DNA from: Petunia secreta
Taxonomy: Eukaryota > Streptophyta > Magnoliopsida > Solanales > Solanaceae
Direction of reading: 5' to 3'
Assembly (NCBI GenBank): GCA_029990175.1
Contig: JARKIP010000005.1
Location: forward strand, 73,006,001-73,070,000
Length of the DNA: 64,000 bases
The position numbers and the translations under genes were made by a program. This document shows, in pieces, positions 12,744-24,530 of the stretch; the stretch's first letter is position 1; every line of letters starts with the position of its first letter. Below the pieces are notes generated by a model. That model saw nothing but the letters and a program-made list of their open reading frames with translations, made no database searches and was not told the origin of the DNA.

Positions 12744-12930
12744 TGGCTGAAGTTACATATTTTTGCTAATTGTTGAACCGCTCATCGACTTTGTCAATCA
12801 TTGGTGAGCTTGAGCCTTGACTGCAAAAACTACCTTAGTGAAACTTCTAGCATTGACATCATGTTGTGATCTGTCAATTTGTGTATAAACTTATGATATC
12901 CTAACAAGTGTATGTATGTTCTTATATATA

Positions 12931-13309
12931 CTAAGGTGGACCACTTTGTAATATGTTTCAATAGTCATAGAATCATACAATATGAAATGTTAAAATTGTC
13001 AATGAATTATAAAAAAAATTAAAATGTCACGCGTTGAAAATATGGTTATAGTATGCCATTACCGTTATATTTTGGGTCAAATTTTGTAATTATTTATAAT
13101 TTTCGGTTAAAAAATCTCATTATTTTGTATGTAGCCTATTTTTGCTAGTATTTTCTAATTTTCGAAAAACTCTACAAAATCTAAAAAATGACACGTTGTC
13201 TTTAAGCTCCTCAACCCAACTTAATGACTCGTGTGTGTTGAACCTCTTTTGAATTATACCTAGCTAACGCACTTGGATAGGCAAAGACAATTAATGTGAT
13301 TATTTGTAG
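12931..13309. other. AT-rich spacer
   Basis: No coding sequence, repeat structure or regulatory element could be supported here. Confidence 0.3.
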
Positions 13310-13439
13310 GAATTTTTACATAAAAGTACAACTTTTAGAACTTAATTACCAAACATAGCAATATTTTAGTAAAATTATCCTATATAGAGAAAAACACAAG
13401 TTAATTACAAATATAGCAAAAACATAGCACTATTTTCCC

Positions 13440-13640
13440 AAAACATACCAAACCCTTACATTCTTCCTCCTATTTCCCCCACTATCACTTTTGCTCCTCC
13501 CATTTTCCATTATTTCACTTTTCCTCCCACTATTTCCCCCAAATTCACTTTTACCTCTCTTTTTCCCCCAATTTCACTTTTCCTCCCACCATTTCCCCCA
13601 ATTTCACTTTTCCTCCCACCATTTTCCCCAATTTCACTTT
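13440..13640. repeat. Pyrimidine-rich minisatellite, unit about 27-30 bp
   Basis: Imperfect tandem copies built on CACTTTTCCTCCCACCATTT and CCCCCAA. About six to seven copies, most regular from 13550 to 13640. Confidence 0.7.
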
Positions 13641-13945
13641 TAAACTGTATCAACTCCCGTTTCAGACTGTATCAACACAGTATATCATAGTGTTTCAATG
13701 CCGTTTCAGACTGTATCAGACTGTTTTAAACTGTATCAACTCCTGTTTGAAACTGTATCGGATTGTTTTAAACTGTATCAACTCCCGTTTTAGACTGTAT
13801 CAATTCCGTTTCAGACTGTATCAATTCCGTTTCAGACTGTATCATAGTGTTTCAATACTGTTTCAGACTGTTTCAACTCCGTATCTAACTGTTTCAACTC
13901 TGTTTCAGACTGTATCACAGTGTTTTAATACCGTTTTAGGATTTT
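13640..13945. repeat. Degenerate minisatellite, unit about 17-21 bp
   Basis: Repeated GTTTCAGACTGTATCAA-type units with variable spacers, more than ten copies. The 88-codon open frame here (13690-13956) is only a translation of the repeat. Confidence 0.75.
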
Positions 13946-14112
13946 TTGGAGAGTGAGGTATAAGTGTAGTTATCAAAAATGAAATGACTTGATTATTGAA
14001 GAAATGTGCTAAAAAATATTGCTATCTATGGTAATTTTAAAAATATTACTATTTTTATGTAATTAGGAGTGTATATTTGTATATATGTGTAAAATATTCT
14101 TATTTGTAACTA

Positions 14113-15371
14113 GGGAGATTTTCAAAACTAGGCAGCCCACAACACAAAATTACAAATGAGGGGCCACATTTCATCCATAGCACCCATTTATTTTTACATT
14201 ACACAACATATCACCCCCTTATTTTCAAAATTACACAACATAGCACCCATTTAAACTAAAAACCCTAGGAGCCACTCCCTCACCCTCCCCCACCACTGCC
14301 CCACCACCAGAAATCGAGCTGCCACCGCTACTGCCGCCGGCCGACGGTTGCTGGTGGCCGGAAAATGAAAATTTCACCGGATTTGCTTATTTTATTTGTG
14401 GATTTGTTTAAATAATTATTTTTTGATCAATTTATACACCTAAATCTATCCAAATAATAAATTATACATGTAAATACATAAAAAAATGTGTATACAAGAA
14501 GAGAAATACAAAAATATACACAAAAAACATAAGTTTTATACAAAACATCCATAAAAAGTGCACAAATCTGAAATTTATACAATTTTATTCATTGTTCATA
14601 TACGTATATACGGCTTTATACAATTTTACAATGCATATAATGTGTTTTATACATTGTCAAGACGTACATATACAAATTTATACATTTTTATACACGTTTA
14701 CAGAATTGTATAAACTTGTATAAAAATATATAAAAGTGTATAAACTCACAAAAATAATGTTAAACAGTGCCTCAGACAGATTTTACACAAAAGCTTAACA
14801 AAAATCCAAGATCTATACAGTTTTATACAAAAAAAAACACTAGATCTAAATATTAAACAAAAGTTTTAACAAAAAACTAGTAGATCTCAACAAATTTTTA
14901 TGAAAAAAGTGAAGAACAGGAAGAAACTTGATAAATAAACTTCTCACCAGAGTTTTGATCGGAATATACAACGAAAATTAATATTGCTATTCAAAAAGCA
15001 AAGAAAAAAAAAAATAAAACGAAAAGAAGAAGAAGAAGAAGCAGCGGTGGTCTTGAATTTCGTGACCATGACGGCGACAACATCACTGGTTTGGAGGAGA
15101 GGAGATGACGGTGGGGCAGTGGTGGATGGGTTGGGGGGCGGCAGCGGCGGGGTTAGGTGTAATGGGGAAGAGAAGAGAGAAAAATGGGAAGGAGGGAAGG
15201 AGAAGAGAGGAAAAATGGGGGCTAGGGTTTTTTTTTTTTAAATAGGGGTGCTATGGAGTGAAAGAAAAATTTAAAAAAAGAGAGGAGGGTGCTATGTCAA
15301 GTAAGGTAACAAAATAAGAGTTTTTTTTTTGGTAATTTTCATGAATGGGTGTCTCTCAATGTAATTGTACC
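14113..15371. mobile_element. Non-autonomous Mutator-like element (MULE)
   Basis: Bounded by a perfect 9-bp direct repeat TTGTAACTA (14104-14112 and 15372-15380), the hallmark duplication length of Mutator elements. The two ends are long, imperfect inverted repeats of roughly 150-180 bp: left blocks CCATAGCACCC, CATAGCACCCATTTA and AAAAACCCTAG recur in inverted order on the right. Between them lie a GC-rich patch (about 14290-14370, proline/leucine codons on the plus strand) and another at 15040-15200 (Gly/Glu/Lys-rich). These could be captured gene pieces or simple sequence. No transposase. Confidence 0.65.
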
Positions 15372-15380
15372 TTGTAACTA

Positions 15381-15738
15381 TTCACAAGAGTTAAATTTGA
15401 ATGGATGAGATATGGATGAAAGGCGGTCATGTTGACCCGCTTAAGTTTGGACCAATTGGACAGGTCAAATATCAAAGACTTAAGTTTGTCGCCCCTAGTG
15501 CACTAGATGTGACTTATGAGTTGTGAGTCACAAATTGGAGAGTATACACGTAGGTCCACAGGTCCCTCTTATTTAATTCACTGCAAATACACATAGATCT
15601 CTACACCAAAGTCCTAATTAAAAACAAATGTAAACTAAAGTTAAACTACATATGCTAAATTCTGATAAAACGCTACTTCGAAAACTGTGACACTATACAA
15701 AAATAGATTCTCTGCTTTCTTCCTCCGCAACTCCCAAT
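15381..15738. other. Upstream region of the pectinesterase gene
   Basis: Probable promoter and 5' UTR. No clear TATA box or other motif could be assigned with confidence. Confidence 0.35.
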
Positions 15739-18700
15739 ATGTCGTCGTCGAGGGTAGTAACGGTATCGCAGGACGGAACGGGAGATTACAGGACGGTACA
15801 AGAAGCAATAGACACGGTCCCACTAAGCAATAGGTGCCGCACTGTCATTCGCATAGCTCCTGGTGTTTACAAGCAGCCTCTTTACGTTCCCAAAACTAAA
15901 AACTTTATCACCCTTGCTGGATTCAGTCCTGAAGCCACTGTCCTTACTTGGAATAATACCGCTACCCGAATTGATCATCATCAGGTACCACTGTCCCGAC
16001 ACACTTTCTTTTCGGTCTGTCGGGGAAATAACGACACGTTTCTATATATATAGAATTATTTATACTTCCAATTATATATGTATATATATTTTGAACTTTT
16101 AATTTTACATTTTCATGAGATTTTTTATAACTGCATAAATGTTTATGAACTTGTTACTGAGCACAAGTATCAAAAGTCCGTGCCTAGTCAAACACAGTCT
16201 GGGCTAGATGAAGTGTCTATGTTTGAGGTTTTTCACATTATTGGTGAAATACACATGAAAGATGTATTGATGACATAATTAAGTAAATAAAAATGTTTAT
16301 TCTTGTACTGGCGTAGATGGACGTGTTGAAAGACATAATGAAATCAATGAAAGTGTCTTATCTTTAAGATTTTAAGCTTTTAGTTGAAACGATGTGTTAA
16401 TGAAAGAAATTTGTTTATCTTTAACAATTGAAGCTTTTAGATGAAACAGAATAAGTCGATAGACATGTTAAATATGCGATGGTTGTGTTAAACATATAAA
16501 TAAATGAAGAGAAGTGTACGATTTAGATGAAAAAGAAGACTCGGACCTTGATGTGTTGAGCAGATGACGGACATAGTAAAGACATAATTAGGAAAATAAA
16601 AACTTAAATCTTAAATAATTTAAGATTTAAGGTGAAACATTTGCAGTTTTGTGTGTGTTAATGTTATAACTATAGATATACATAAGAAATAGAAGTTTGA
16701 TTTATAAAACAGAAGAATTGGACCTATATGAGTTAAATAGGTCATGGACGTTCTGAAGACATAATCAAGTAAATAAAAAGTTTAAATCTTCAACAGTTTA
16801 AGATTGCTAGATGAAACATTTGCACGCACTCAACAATATGCTCCTTTCATATGCTTAGAATTGTGCTATTCAGTTATTAATTTTCAGTATGATTGCACTT
16901 AGGCTGCGAGATTAATTGGTACTGGCACATTTGGGTGTGGAAGCACAATAGTGGAAGGAGAGGACTTTATTGCTGAGAATATCACCTTTGAAAACTCTGC
17001 TCCAGAGGTATTATTTTTCTTTTTTCTTTATCTTTGGAGATGGTCCATGTAGCTTGATTTATCTTGCTTCATTTCTTTTTGGTCTTTTGCTACAGGGATC
17101 AGGACAAGCAGTAGCAATCAGAGTTACAGCTGATCGTTGTGCATTTTATAATTGCAGATTTCTTGGGTGGCAGGTGCATATACTCTGTTATTTATGTTCT
17201 GTTAAAATGGACTATTGACCAGAATATTTGCATGTCTCTACTAGCAGTATGTACCTTGTGGGAATCCAACTTAACATTCAGTTCCTAGATCATAATGACC
17301 CCATGTCAATGAAGAAATTCTGTAGCTCATATGTGCTCCAATTTTCCCCCAAGAGTGATTTCATATGTTTTAGGATCATTTCTATATTACATTTATCTTA
17401 GTGTCATGCTTGTGCTTCCTAACAGTATTTCATTTCATTGTTTTGATGTTGTCTTTTTGCTTCTCTCGAATATGTTTCCCACTCTATTTTTAGCTGAGGG
17501 TCTATCGGAAGCAGCCTCTCCACTTTGGTGGAGGTAAGGTCTGCGTACATCTCACTCTTCCCAGACTCCACCTTGGTGGGATACTACTGGGTATGTTGTT
17601 TTTGTTGTTGTGTCATGCTAAAAAAACTATTGTTGCCTTAAATAATTTCCAGCAAGTTTGTCCCCCTCTGGATGTGAAAGCACAACTTATTTCTTGGTTA
17701 CATGGAATTTTGTTACTTAACATACTCATTTTCTTCCTAGCGTCTGTGATTGACCACTTTAAGTGGCTTTGGATTTTTCCGAAGAAAATAATTTGATTAA
17801 TGGTTGCAGGATACATTGTATTTGCACTACGGGAAGCAATATTTAAAAGATTGCTATATCGAAGGAAGTGTAGATTTTATTTTTGGTAATAGCACTGCTC
17901 TTTTAGAGCATTGTCACATACACTGCAAATCGGCGGGATTCATTACTGCACAAAGCAGGAAATCTTCTCAAGAGACAACCGGCTACGTGTTTCTGAGGTT
18001 TGTGAGTAGTTGGATTTGGTTATTATTTCAGAGTTCTGATTATTTAGAATTTGAAAGCACTCTATTCTTGCCTTCCATAGGTAAACCATAGGCTATAGGA
18101 CATTTCATGGCATCAAAAACCCTCGACCTTAAATTGGCAGACACTAATCCAGTTTGGGCGATTGAGAATAAGTTGGTCGAACAGCAAACTTCCTTAAGTT
18201 GAAGGAGTAACCTAATGACTATACCTTAGATAGTTAGGTATAATCATTATATAGGACTTGTCATGAAAGAGAGTATAATTACTAGGTATGATTGTCTCGT
18301 CAAGAATATTTTTTTCCCCAAAGCAGTCCCTTCTTGGGACATTTGTTTTCTGACAGACTGGAACAAGAAACTTATAACTGTAAGGCATGTGTTGATATCT
18401 AATCTATTCTCAGAGTCAGAACTGTTTGGATTCCTTTTTTCCAGAGTTGCTGCTTTGCATAAAGTAGTGGACAGCTCTCTTTAGATCTAATATCTGATTA
18501 GTCCCTAACTTTGTTCTGCAACCTTTCGCTTCAACTTTTCCATATGCATGGGTTCAATGTTTTGAAAAGCGGTCGCTTCACCGCTTAAAGCGATGAAGCG
18601 AGGCGAGGCGGGCATAGGGTCCTTGTCGCTTTGACTTGGCACTAAGTTTAATGAAGGAATGAAGACTTTTGAAACTTGTGGTCTATAATAAGCCATAGAT

Positions 18701-21700
18701 ATTCTGGTTGTAAATGAGTTAAATATGAAGGTTGGAGTTAAATTATTATTATTTTTTTTTGTTTTTTTGAAGAAGGTAACAGCAATTTTATATATAAAAG
18801 CACAAAGATTGTGCCGGAAATCATATGCACAACAACAAAAATCAGAAACTGTCCCTGTTCAACTTACAGGGAATCTAGGAAATCAGAAATAGAGTCTATG
18901 TTCTCTACAACGACCCCTTTACACCAGAAATGAAATAAAAAAAGACAATTCATCTTAATCCTATGGATTGGACTACACTCGTCTTCAAAGCATCTTGAGT
19001 TTCTCTCTTTCCATATAGTCCACCAAATACAACCAGGTACCATTCTCCAATAGTTAGTTTGTCTAGATTTGCACCATTTCTATTCCAGCAAGCTAACAGG
19101 TCAACAGTTTTACCCGGCATGACCCAACTAGTGTTCTTCAAGTTCAGAAACATCTTCCAAAGTTGATCAGTTACTACACAATGCAAAAAAAGGTGATTGA
19201 CTGTTTCTTGTTCCTTTCCGCAAAGATAACACCTTGAACACAATTGAAACCCCCTTCTCATCAGATTATCATGAGTTAGGCAGGCCTCTTTTGCTACCAA
19301 CCAGACAAAACACGCAACCTTATAAGGTATCTTTACTGTCCATATATGCTTCCAAGGCCAATTGATACTCTGGTCTGTTGAATGATTGAAATAAAGATAG
19401 GATGAGCTGACAGAGAAGTCACCTTTGTTATGCCTTTGCCACCAAAGTCTGTCGACCTGCTGATTAGTGCCTTTAAATTGTTGTAGAGCTTTAAAAAACA
19501 AGACAACTCTGCTGATTTCCCAATCGTTTAACAATCTTCTAAAACTGAAGTTCCAACCTTGCTGGGACCATACTTGACTCAAAGTTGCTTCTTCTTGTTG
19601 ATTCAATATGAAAATATCTGGAAATAAGCTCTTCAAAGTCCCTTGACCCAGCCAATTATCATTCCAAAATGAAGTTCTCAACCCATTTCCCACCTTGTGG
19701 CTAATATTTGAATAAAAAGAAGGCCATAAGATTCTGATTGATTTCCAGACACCGACCCCAAAAGGTGTGTTAATTCCTTTTGTTACCCAACTCCCCCTCT
19801 GTCCCATATTTTTCCTCAACCACTTTCCTCCACAATGAATGCTCCTCTGTGGTATATCTCCAAAGCCACTTCAACAACAAACTGCCAAATGCAAACATCT
19901 CTTTTCTTTATTACCTTGCCAAATAAAATTCCTTCTCAAGGCATCTATTCTCTTTTCAACACTTACTGGTAGAGGGAATATTGACATCATATAGGTAGGT
20001 AAAGCATCAAGAACACTATTCACTAAGACTAACCTTCCCCCAAAGGAGAGATATTGAGATTTCCATCTAGCTAGTCTTTTTTCAACTCTTTCCAGGACCC
20101 CATTCCAAATGTCTTTAGACTTATTTCTAGAACCCAAAGGCATTCCCAGATAGATAGTTGGAAGACTTCCAACTTCACAGCCTAAGATCCCTGCTAACTC
20201 TTGGACTCCATTTACCTCATTAACGGGAAATAAAGAACTTTTTTCCCAGTTAACTTTTAAGCCAGACACTGCCTCAAATATAGTAAGAATCAGTCTAAGA
20301 TGCCTCACCTGCTCCACACTTGCATCACAAAAAATCAACGAGTCATCCGCATATAGTAAGTGTGAAATCTCAAGAATGTCTTCTTCTCTGTTAGATACCC
20401 TGAAGCCTCTGACCCATCCATCTGGTTTGCGGTCTTTATCAAATTATTCAATCCTTCTATGACAATAATAAAGAGAAGAGGTGAAAGGGGATCTCCCTGT
20501 CTCAAACCCCGCTGAGAGGGGAAAAAACCTTCAGGGGAACCATTAATTAAAATAGAGAATCTAATTATTTGGGATGGAGTAATAAGGAAAGTACGACAAA
20601 CAAAATGAGACTGCGGGAGTACTTATTTGTTTACTGTAAGGTCACTGATGTTCTTTGGAAGCTAGTCCTGAGTTTGAAAGAATGTCATGGGTTATGCCTA
20701 GGACTACAAGTGAGCTGCTAGCTTGTTGGAATTGTTCTGGTGGTTTGGTTAGAAAAATGGTGAAAGACTATTCCAGCTTGCATTTGGTGGACCATATGGA
20801 GGTAGAAGCTTTGAAGGGATTAGTAACTGCATTAAGAGAACTAATATGAACTGCCTTTTTTTATGTTTCATTTTAGGTGTAAGAAAGATGTTGTACATGA
20901 AGTAAACTCACTGTTAGGCATTATAGAGTCTCCGTAGAAGGAGCTAACAGGAAGCTAGCTTTTGCATATCACTGTATATCGTAAAGATGGTTTATCACAG
21001 GTGCTATTTAAATATAATATTGTTACCAATTCTCAAGGGAGAAAGACGAAGAAGTAGGTGATAACATGAGTCTTTCATGATTGGAATCAGGGGCGGAGCT
21101 ATGTTGTGCAAAGGGGTGTCAATTGAACCCCCTTTGCACAAAATTTTACCAGTTTCATGTGATAAATGATGTGAAATAACAGGTCATGTATATCTTGAAC
21201 CCCCTTCAAACACAAAGAAGAAGTGGTCCAGCGGTCAAGGGGGTTCAAGGTAGGCGGCAGGTCTGGTGTTCGATTCCTGCTCCGAGCAACCATCTAATTT
21301 TAATCTTTACTTAGAGTAGATCCCATTGCTTCTGAGTTACTTCTCTTTCACCTCATATACTTATATATGCTTTTCTTCTCTTTTCTAAGTATTATTGCTA
21401 AGATATTTATTATATTGCCCACACCATGTAATATCTTTATTCTTTAAATTTATCAAGGTATTTATATTTGTAATAAACATCACCACATTTTATATATCTG
21501 AGTTTCACACTAGTATTTTAAAATTTTCAAGAAGTTTTTTTTAATTAAAAATAATATACTGCTATTTTAGTTTTGATATAATATAAATGATACTTTAATT
21601 TATATTTTGCTTAAAAGAATTTTTGAACCCTATTTTGACAATTTTGACGGTTGAGTTTATAAATATACATGAAGAAAATTTATTAAATGTTGAACCCCCT

Positions 21701-23297
21701 TGTCAAAAATTCTGGATCCGCCCCTGATTGGAATCCTCCTAAAGTACCAGGGTACCAGGTTATACTAGTTGCTGCCTTCAGTGATCCTTTTCTGAGATGA
21801 TGTCTTCAATGATCTTTTGTCATGAAGTGAAGCTTACGTTACATATTTTCCACCAATCTGAAAAAATAAGTTTAGGTGTGCAAGCATAACTTCTAAACGG
21901 TCATACTTCACTATATCAAAGGTTGTTTCTCTGCAATGTTCTCCAGAACTTGAAGGGTTGACATGTATTTTGAGTTGATCAGAAGGAGAATCAGAAAAAG
22001 CACTGTGGTTGTGTTAAAGCTAGAGATGGAATGACAGTCTGTAACTGTATTCTCATTTCTTGAACTAGAATACAGTATGGTTTTCTCTGCTGATGGAATA
22101 CTAGTTTTGATTTGGGAGAAGGAGCATTATGGCTTGATGACTTATAACTTGGTTGCTTTTTCTCAGTGGAATATCATTTGTTTACTGTTGTTGATTTGTT
22201 TTTTAAGAGAGACTTAGCCTTTTCTACTGTCTCAATAAGATGATCTTAGCTATATGTATGGAGTCTTACAGAAAGGCTATACTTCATTTGTGCTCATGTT
22301 TATGTCAAAGCATCATTAATTTCAAGATCTCTGTCCATCGATCATCCAATGGGATCTATGGTTGGCAATTCTCCAGCAGAAAATCTCTATTCTTCTTAGG
22401 ACAACACATCCATAATCTTGTCAAAGTTTGACTTATTCAATGATCAGAAGTAAGTGGGAATTCCAACTTGTGGTACTCTTTTAATAAATCTAAATCAAGC
22501 TCATCTTTGAATCAGCTGTATTGATATATAACATAAGAAAGTTTTATAGTGGCTTAAGGATTGTACCTCACCCTAGTGTGATTCACTAAAGATTTTAATG
22601 TTAGATTGATATCTAGAGGCATTTCTTTTGCAAGAGCTTTTTCCCTTTTCATGTTAACCTGTGAAATTTTTTCAAAATATTTTTGTTGGGATTATGCAGA
22701 TGTGTGATCACCGGTAATGGAGGCACTTCATATGTACACCTTGGACGCCCATGGGGGCCTTTTGGGAGGGTGGTTTTTGCGTATTGCTATATGGACCACT
22801 GTATTAAACATGTTGGTTGGAATAACTGGGGAAAGACAGAAAACGAGAGAACTGCGTGCTTCTATGAGTACCAGTAAGTCTTCTGAAATCCTCAATTTAC
22901 AACATACTTCAAATAGTTATTAGTTACTTCTATTTCAGAACATTTAAGTGTTATACTGCTTAATAGAGATTGATGTAGGAATGTTCTATTTTCAGGATTA
23001 ATTTCCTTAATTTACCTTTTTTTTAAAGGACAAAGACGATGAGCAGTGGGCAGGTCGATCTATAAAAGAAGCTAATTAACCCGTATCATTGTGCTATTAT
23101 CTCAAGGTTTCGTTTGTTGGTGAAACTATTGCAGGTGTTTTGGACCGGGTAGTTGCCCGTCAAAACGTGTGACATGGGCCAGAGAATTGATGGATGAAGA
23201 AGCAGAACAATTTCTCATGCATGGTTTCATTGATCCAGATCCACAAAGGCCTTGGCTATGTCAGAGGATGGCATTGCGCATACCATATTCAGCATAA
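15739..23297 (+). CDS. PME31: Pectinesterase, PME31-type (no pro-region), 6 exons
   Basis: Exons 15739-15984, 16903-17007, 17096-17173, 17810-17997, 22700-22873 and 23135-23297 splice in phase with GT/AG borders into 317 residues. The enzyme family (EC 3.1.1.11) removes methyl esters from cell-wall homogalacturonan. Family motifs are present: GSGQAVAIRV (about 118-127), QDTLY with catalytic Asp144, VDFIFGN with catalytic Asp165, and LGRPWG with Arg222 (about 220-225). The protein ends MALRIPYSA. It starts MSSSRVVTVSQDGTGDYRTVQ, directly at the catalytic domain, so the inhibitor-like pro-region is absent, and no clear signal peptide is seen, as in Arabidopsis PME31. The length matches that family. 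Intron 4 is 4702 bp and loaded with transposons (18742-21726); intron 3 holds an RTE LINE tail. All coding exons are intact. Confidence 0.94.
16190..16850 (+). repeat. Dispersed repeat in pectinesterase intron 1
   Basis: The sequence around CTATGTTTGAGGTTTTTCAC, then AGCTTTTAG(T/A)TGAAAC, GTGTACGAT and AGGTCATGGACGT, recurs at 27180-27492 and continues at 34899-35060. The second copy is split exactly where a Helitron begins and ends. Family unknown: non-coding, AT-rich, with no terminal structure recognised. Confidence 0.6.
17491..17613 (+). mobile_element. RTE-LINE 3' terminus or related SINE tail
   Basis: GCTGAGGGTCTATCGGAAGC followed by AGGTAAGGTCTGCGTACATC and a TTGTTGTTG end is the plus-strand form of the tail seen in copies at 10053 and 24531. 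Only about 120 bp remain. Tobacco TS-type SINEs share this kind of tail, so SINE origin is possible. It lies within intron 3 of the pectinesterase gene. Confidence 0.6.
18547..18640. repeat. AAGCG-rich short repeat
   Basis: GCGGTCGCTTCACCGCTTAAAG and AAGCGAGGCGAGGCG form overlapping inverted CGCTT/AAGCG motifs, a short element scattered in plant introns. The boundaries are not defined. Confidence 0.35.
18742..20605 (-). mobile_element. L1-type LINE, 5'-truncated, in pectinesterase intron 4
   Basis: On the minus strand, RT sequence (LRQGDPLSPLLF, then LLYADDSLIF with the catalytic ADD) is followed by the RT connection and zinc-binding domain (zf-RVT: FVWLVAKEACLTHDNL, C-x2-C at SRCYLCGKEQETVNHLFLHC). 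A poly(T) run on the plus strand near 18745-18770 is the 3' poly(A). The RT part (19871-20338, continuing to about 20605) and the zf-RVT part (18950-19819) are in different frames, so the copy is dead. The element opposes the direction of the host gene. Confidence 0.8.
20630..20850 (+). pseudogene. Second L1 zf-RVT fragment, opposite orientation
   Basis: The plus strand encodes VTDVLWKLVLSLK, then after a one-base shift SWVMPRTTSELLACWN. It parallels the minus-strand LINE text VTDQLWKMFLNLK and SWVMPGKTVDLLACWN. Thus two related LINE pieces lie head to head in the same intron. The 3' boundary is unclear. Confidence 0.6.
21088..21726. mobile_element. hAT-type MITE with tRNA-like pol III boxes
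   Basis: Termini CAGGGGCGGAGC and, inverted, CAGGGGCGGATCC give a TIR of about 10-12 bp. A perfect 8-bp target duplication ATTGGAAT (21080-21087 and 21727-21734) fits hAT. Subterminal TGAACCCCCTT motifs are also inverted. Inside, an A box (TGGTCCAGCGG, 21224-21234) and a B box (GTTCGATTC, 21268-21276) resemble a tRNA gene. Length 639 bp, no transposase. It lies in pectinesterase intron 4. Confidence 0.8.
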
Positions 23298-23933
23298 AGC
23301 TCAGGTTTCTCACCCCCAAAGCGGGACTTCCACGGATTAGTCGGGCCCGGGACCGGAAACAGGGAGAGAAACCAAAAAAAATAAAGCTTAGGCGTCTCAC
23401 CTGTACCTTGTTAGATATCCTTTTGCTGCAGATCGGTAACTTGCAATATCTGAATTTTAATATTCCACAAAATTGAAATAAAATTTAGCACTGTGGAAGC
23501 TCCATTGAGTGTAAGGTTATATTCTGGTTGTTTATGTTGCCTTCACTATCGTACCTGGTTGCTAGAGCTTCTGGGAGAGTACCTTCTACTTACCATTGGA
23601 AAGAGCTTTATACAACAGCTATATGGGGAAGACCTATCTGCATCAGGTGTTGTACACTGTTCCAATAAATAAACCACATATGTTTCCACATTATGATTAG
23701 TTAATATATATTCTCACCTTATTTTATGACTTCAACCTGGTAAGTTGATGAGCTGGTGCAAGTATATTCTGCGGTTAGTGGTATTAGATTGTTATTATGT
23801 CACTTGTAAATACATGTTTGTTTTGAATGAATTGGGAAATTTGATATTGTGGTCCTTTATAAATGTTATATTTTAGAATAACATCTCACAAGAATCATTA
23901 AAAAATAACTTAGGAGATCAACAAAAATAAAGA
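23298..23933 (+). other. Pectinesterase 3' UTR and downstream spacer
   Basis: Non-coding sequence with two AATAAA signals. The 74-codon open frame at 23252-23476 is a different-frame shadow of the last exon. No other feature is supported. Confidence 0.4.
23664..23669 (+). terminator. Possible polyadenylation signal of the pectinesterase gene
   Basis: AATAAA about 370 bases after the stop codon, followed by T/G-rich sequence. Another AATAAA lies at 23377-23384. The choice of site is inference. Confidence 0.4.
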
Positions 23934-23941
23934 GATCTTTG

Positions 23942-24331
23942 CAGGACTGGATCTGTCCTTAAATTGGCGGTTCACGAGAGGATCCATACTTTCTCCACGT
24001 AACTAGTATATTATATATGTAGTTTATAAAATATATCTAGTATGATGTTTGGAAACCCATAATATAAAAGTTTAAATGGCTTACTTGGTCAAGTGGCGAT
24101 TCACTTATACATAGGGATAGGGATCAATTCTTATTATATTTTATAGGGATCAATTCTTATTAAATTTCTTTTAATATTTTTTTCTTTAATATATCATCAT
24201 ATAAAATGATATTTGATCTATATATATAATAATTTTTTTCGACGAAGGTTGTTCGCGGACCACTTGAAATGCTGCAACTCCGCTCCTAATTTTGGTGAAT
24301 CCATCTTCTGAAAATCCTAAATCTGCCACTG
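23942..24331. mobile_element. Possible hAT-type MITE
   Basis: Ends CAG...CTG with weak inverted similarity (CAGGACTGGATCTG against inverted CAGTGGCAGATTT). Flanks GATCTTTG and AATCTTTG agree in 7 of 8 bases. About 390 bp, AT-rich, non-coding. Confidence 0.45.
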
Positions 24332-24530
24332 AATCTTTGTAGCATCATTTCTTCTATTTAAATTGATTAAAGTTACAAGGTGATATAAGATATTATTTCT
24401 TGAATTTTTCTCAAATGAGGTTAATAATGATCTTTGTGGGGTCATTTCTTATATTTAAACAATAAGTTGACATGAGAGATTATTTTTCTGGATTTTTTCT
24501 CTAGTGGAGATTATAAATTGGTGCCTTTTA

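Larger units (their letters stand above)
9850..12930 (+). mobile_element. Decayed Ty3/gypsy element: LTR part, leader and gag, with nested insertions
   Basis: A promoter-bearing LTR-like region (TATA at 10925-10932) and a leader end in TTTGGCACGCCC near 11650, a form usual at the primer-site region of some plant gypsy elements. A gag fragment follows. The LTR part is interrupted by an RTE-type LINE (10053-10862) and the gag part by a small element at 12317-12743. No pol, second LTR or target duplication is seen, so the outer limits are approximate. Confidence 0.55.
13310..14073. mobile_element. Possible Mutator-like MITE containing minisatellites
   Basis: The left end (TTACATAAAAGTAC ... ATTACCAAACATAGCAATAT) is matched in inverted form by the right end (TTACATAAAAATAGTAA ... 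ATTACCATAGATAGCAATAT), an imperfect inverted repeat of about 60 bp. Flanks TATTTGTAG (13301-13309) and TATTTGTAT (14074-14082) agree in 8 of 9 bases, as expected for a Mutator 9-bp duplication. The interior is filled with two minisatellites and has no transposase. Confidence 0.4.

Noticed and set aside
13690..13956. 88-codon frame with a repeating RLYQF pattern
   Set aside because: Pure translation of a minisatellite.
16970..17796. Short plus-strand frames in pectinesterase introns 2-3
   Set aside because: They run from exons into introns or lie wholly in introns; splice sites and family alignment explain the exons.
21224..21292. Possible tRNA gene (A and B boxes)
   Set aside because: Same reason: part of a hAT-type MITE, with no convincing tRNA fold.
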